Assembly (NCBI GenBank): GCA_025201705.1
Contig: MU617272.1
Coordinates: forward strand, 1-17,199
Origin: Dissophora ornata
Lineage: Eukaryota > Mortierellomycota > Mortierellomycetes > Mortierellales > Mortierellaceae
Direction of reading: 5' to 3'
DNA: 17,199 nt
Under the pieces are notes generated by a model, which did no database searches, was not told the DNA's origin, and saw nothing but the letters and a program-made list of their open reading frames with translations. How positions within the stretch are numbered: the stretch's first letter is position 1; each line of letters opens with the position of its first letter. This document shows positions 16,468 to 17,199 of the stretch, in pieces. The position numbers were made by a program, and so were the translations under genes.

Positions 16468-17199
16468 TATGGTCGGACGTCTATATGGGGCAATGGGGTG
16501 GGAACGAAGTTGCTGTAGATGAGAGGAGAGAAGAGTTGTAAGAGAGATTACGTTGGGAGGCTCGCGGGGGCACTCGTTAATTATAAGGAGAACCCGAGAC
16601 GCATCGGGTTCTTTGGCATTCCTCTCCTCCTTTGTGTACTCCTCCGCCTCGTCCAAGCGGCAGTTCAACATTCTACAGTCTAGGGGGTTGAGCTGCTGTG
16701 CTCTCCAACATGCGCTGTGTTCAATTTTGACACCTGTTTTATGTTGAAGCGCTCGAAATTATATTTATTGTGCATGAGAGGCGAAACGTCGTGGTTAAAA
16801 TGTTTTAGATTTGCATACTGCGAATAGATGCTTCCAGTGTTTGTTTTGGGGCAACGAAAGCGTTTCGAGCAAACGGTGTCAGAACTTCTTTTTATTCCAG
16901 GAACTTGAATCCACGGAACGACATTGCTTCTCTACCCAGGTATTTAACTACCTGGCCCTGCTTTGAGCAGTTTGCTGTAGAAACTTACTCCTTTGATTGC
17001 GTGGCATGCACCTCCTCCTCTCCCTTCGCGCGAATGTCTGTGCTCATTGATTTTTACAGGTGATCTGCGTGGGATCTGCATTCCCTTTTGCGCTCTTGCG
17101 TTCTCTCCACTTCCCATCAACCCGCCTCCCCTCACGCTCCCCCTTATTACACCTCTGGAGCCAAAAGAAATTGCCAAAGACCCGGTAACTACTTTTTTT
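16468..17199. other. Region upstream of the kelch gene, to window end
   Basis: On the minus strand the 100 nt before the kelch start codon are C/T-rich, as expected for a leader. A perfect 9-bp inverted repeat sits at 16589-16612 and a 7-bp one at 16936-16955. Frames of 64-77 codons (16553-16747 +, 16944-17177 -) have no recognisable features. The 3' end is a T run cut by the window edge. A further gene may begin beyond the window. Confidence 0.5.
16589..16612. repeat. Perfect 9-bp inverted repeat upstream of the kelch gene
   Basis: AGAACCCGA, six unpaired bases GACGCA, then TCGGGTTCT. It lies 122-145 nt before the preferred start codon, so it could form a hairpin in the 5' UTR or be a palindromic protein-binding site. 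Confidence 0.7.

Noticed and set aside
14320..16671. Kelch protein starting at the earlier ATG (783 residues)
   Set aside because: It would put a clear signal peptide 68 residues inside the protein; the later ATG at 16467 fits a secreted/membrane protein better.

Overview
The window looks like nuclear DNA of a filamentous fungus, most likely an early-diverging one (Mucoromycota/Mortierellaceae type). The reasons are the short introns (97-150 nt, GT..AG) in conserved eukaryotic genes, the many poly(T)/poly(A) runs and CT-rich leaders before start codons, a GPI-type chitin deacetylase, and a kelch ectodomain/single-span membrane protein of a kind common in Mortierellaceae. The lineage assignment is an inference; a eukaryotic fungal origin is close to certain.

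Layout. 1-520: non-coding, promoter side of the first gene. 521-1769 (+): TIF6/eIF6, three exons, 245 residues, with a 10-nt first coding exon. 1923-3903 (+): an unnamed 622-residue protein with a 22-Gln tract, one hydrophobic segment, an acidic tract and an alpha-helical C-terminal half; two exons, starting only 153 nt after eIF6. 3904-5292: gene-free, with a poly(A) signal, then a purine-rich block that switches to a pyrimidine-rich block running into the next gene. About 5293-10625 (+): a HEAT-repeat regulatory subunit of protein phosphatase 4 (PPP4R1-like), eight exons in my model, about 1,346 residues, with a 13-residue repeat present three times and a long disordered charged tail. 10626-12537: gene-poor, ending in the deacetylase promoter. 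12538-13876 (+): secreted, probably GPI-anchored chitin deacetylase (CE4), two exons, 400 residues, all five catalytic motifs intact. 13877-14319: convergent 3' ends. 14320-16467 (-): single-exon kelch-repeat protein with signal peptide, Ser/Thr stalk, one membrane span, and a cytoplasmic tail with six 13-residue repeats. 16468-17199: its upstream region, with two perfect inverted repeats.

The genes do not form a pathway: ribosome biogenesis, phosphatase regulation and cell-surface functions simply lie side by side, as is normal in a fungal chromosome. I see no mobile element, CRISPR array, rRNA or tRNA gene. The parts most worth a second look are the uncharacterised polyQ membrane protein, the two independent 39-bp coding minisatellites, the kelch receptor-like protein, and the two genes that begin with a tiny ATGGCTG exon followed by a long intron.
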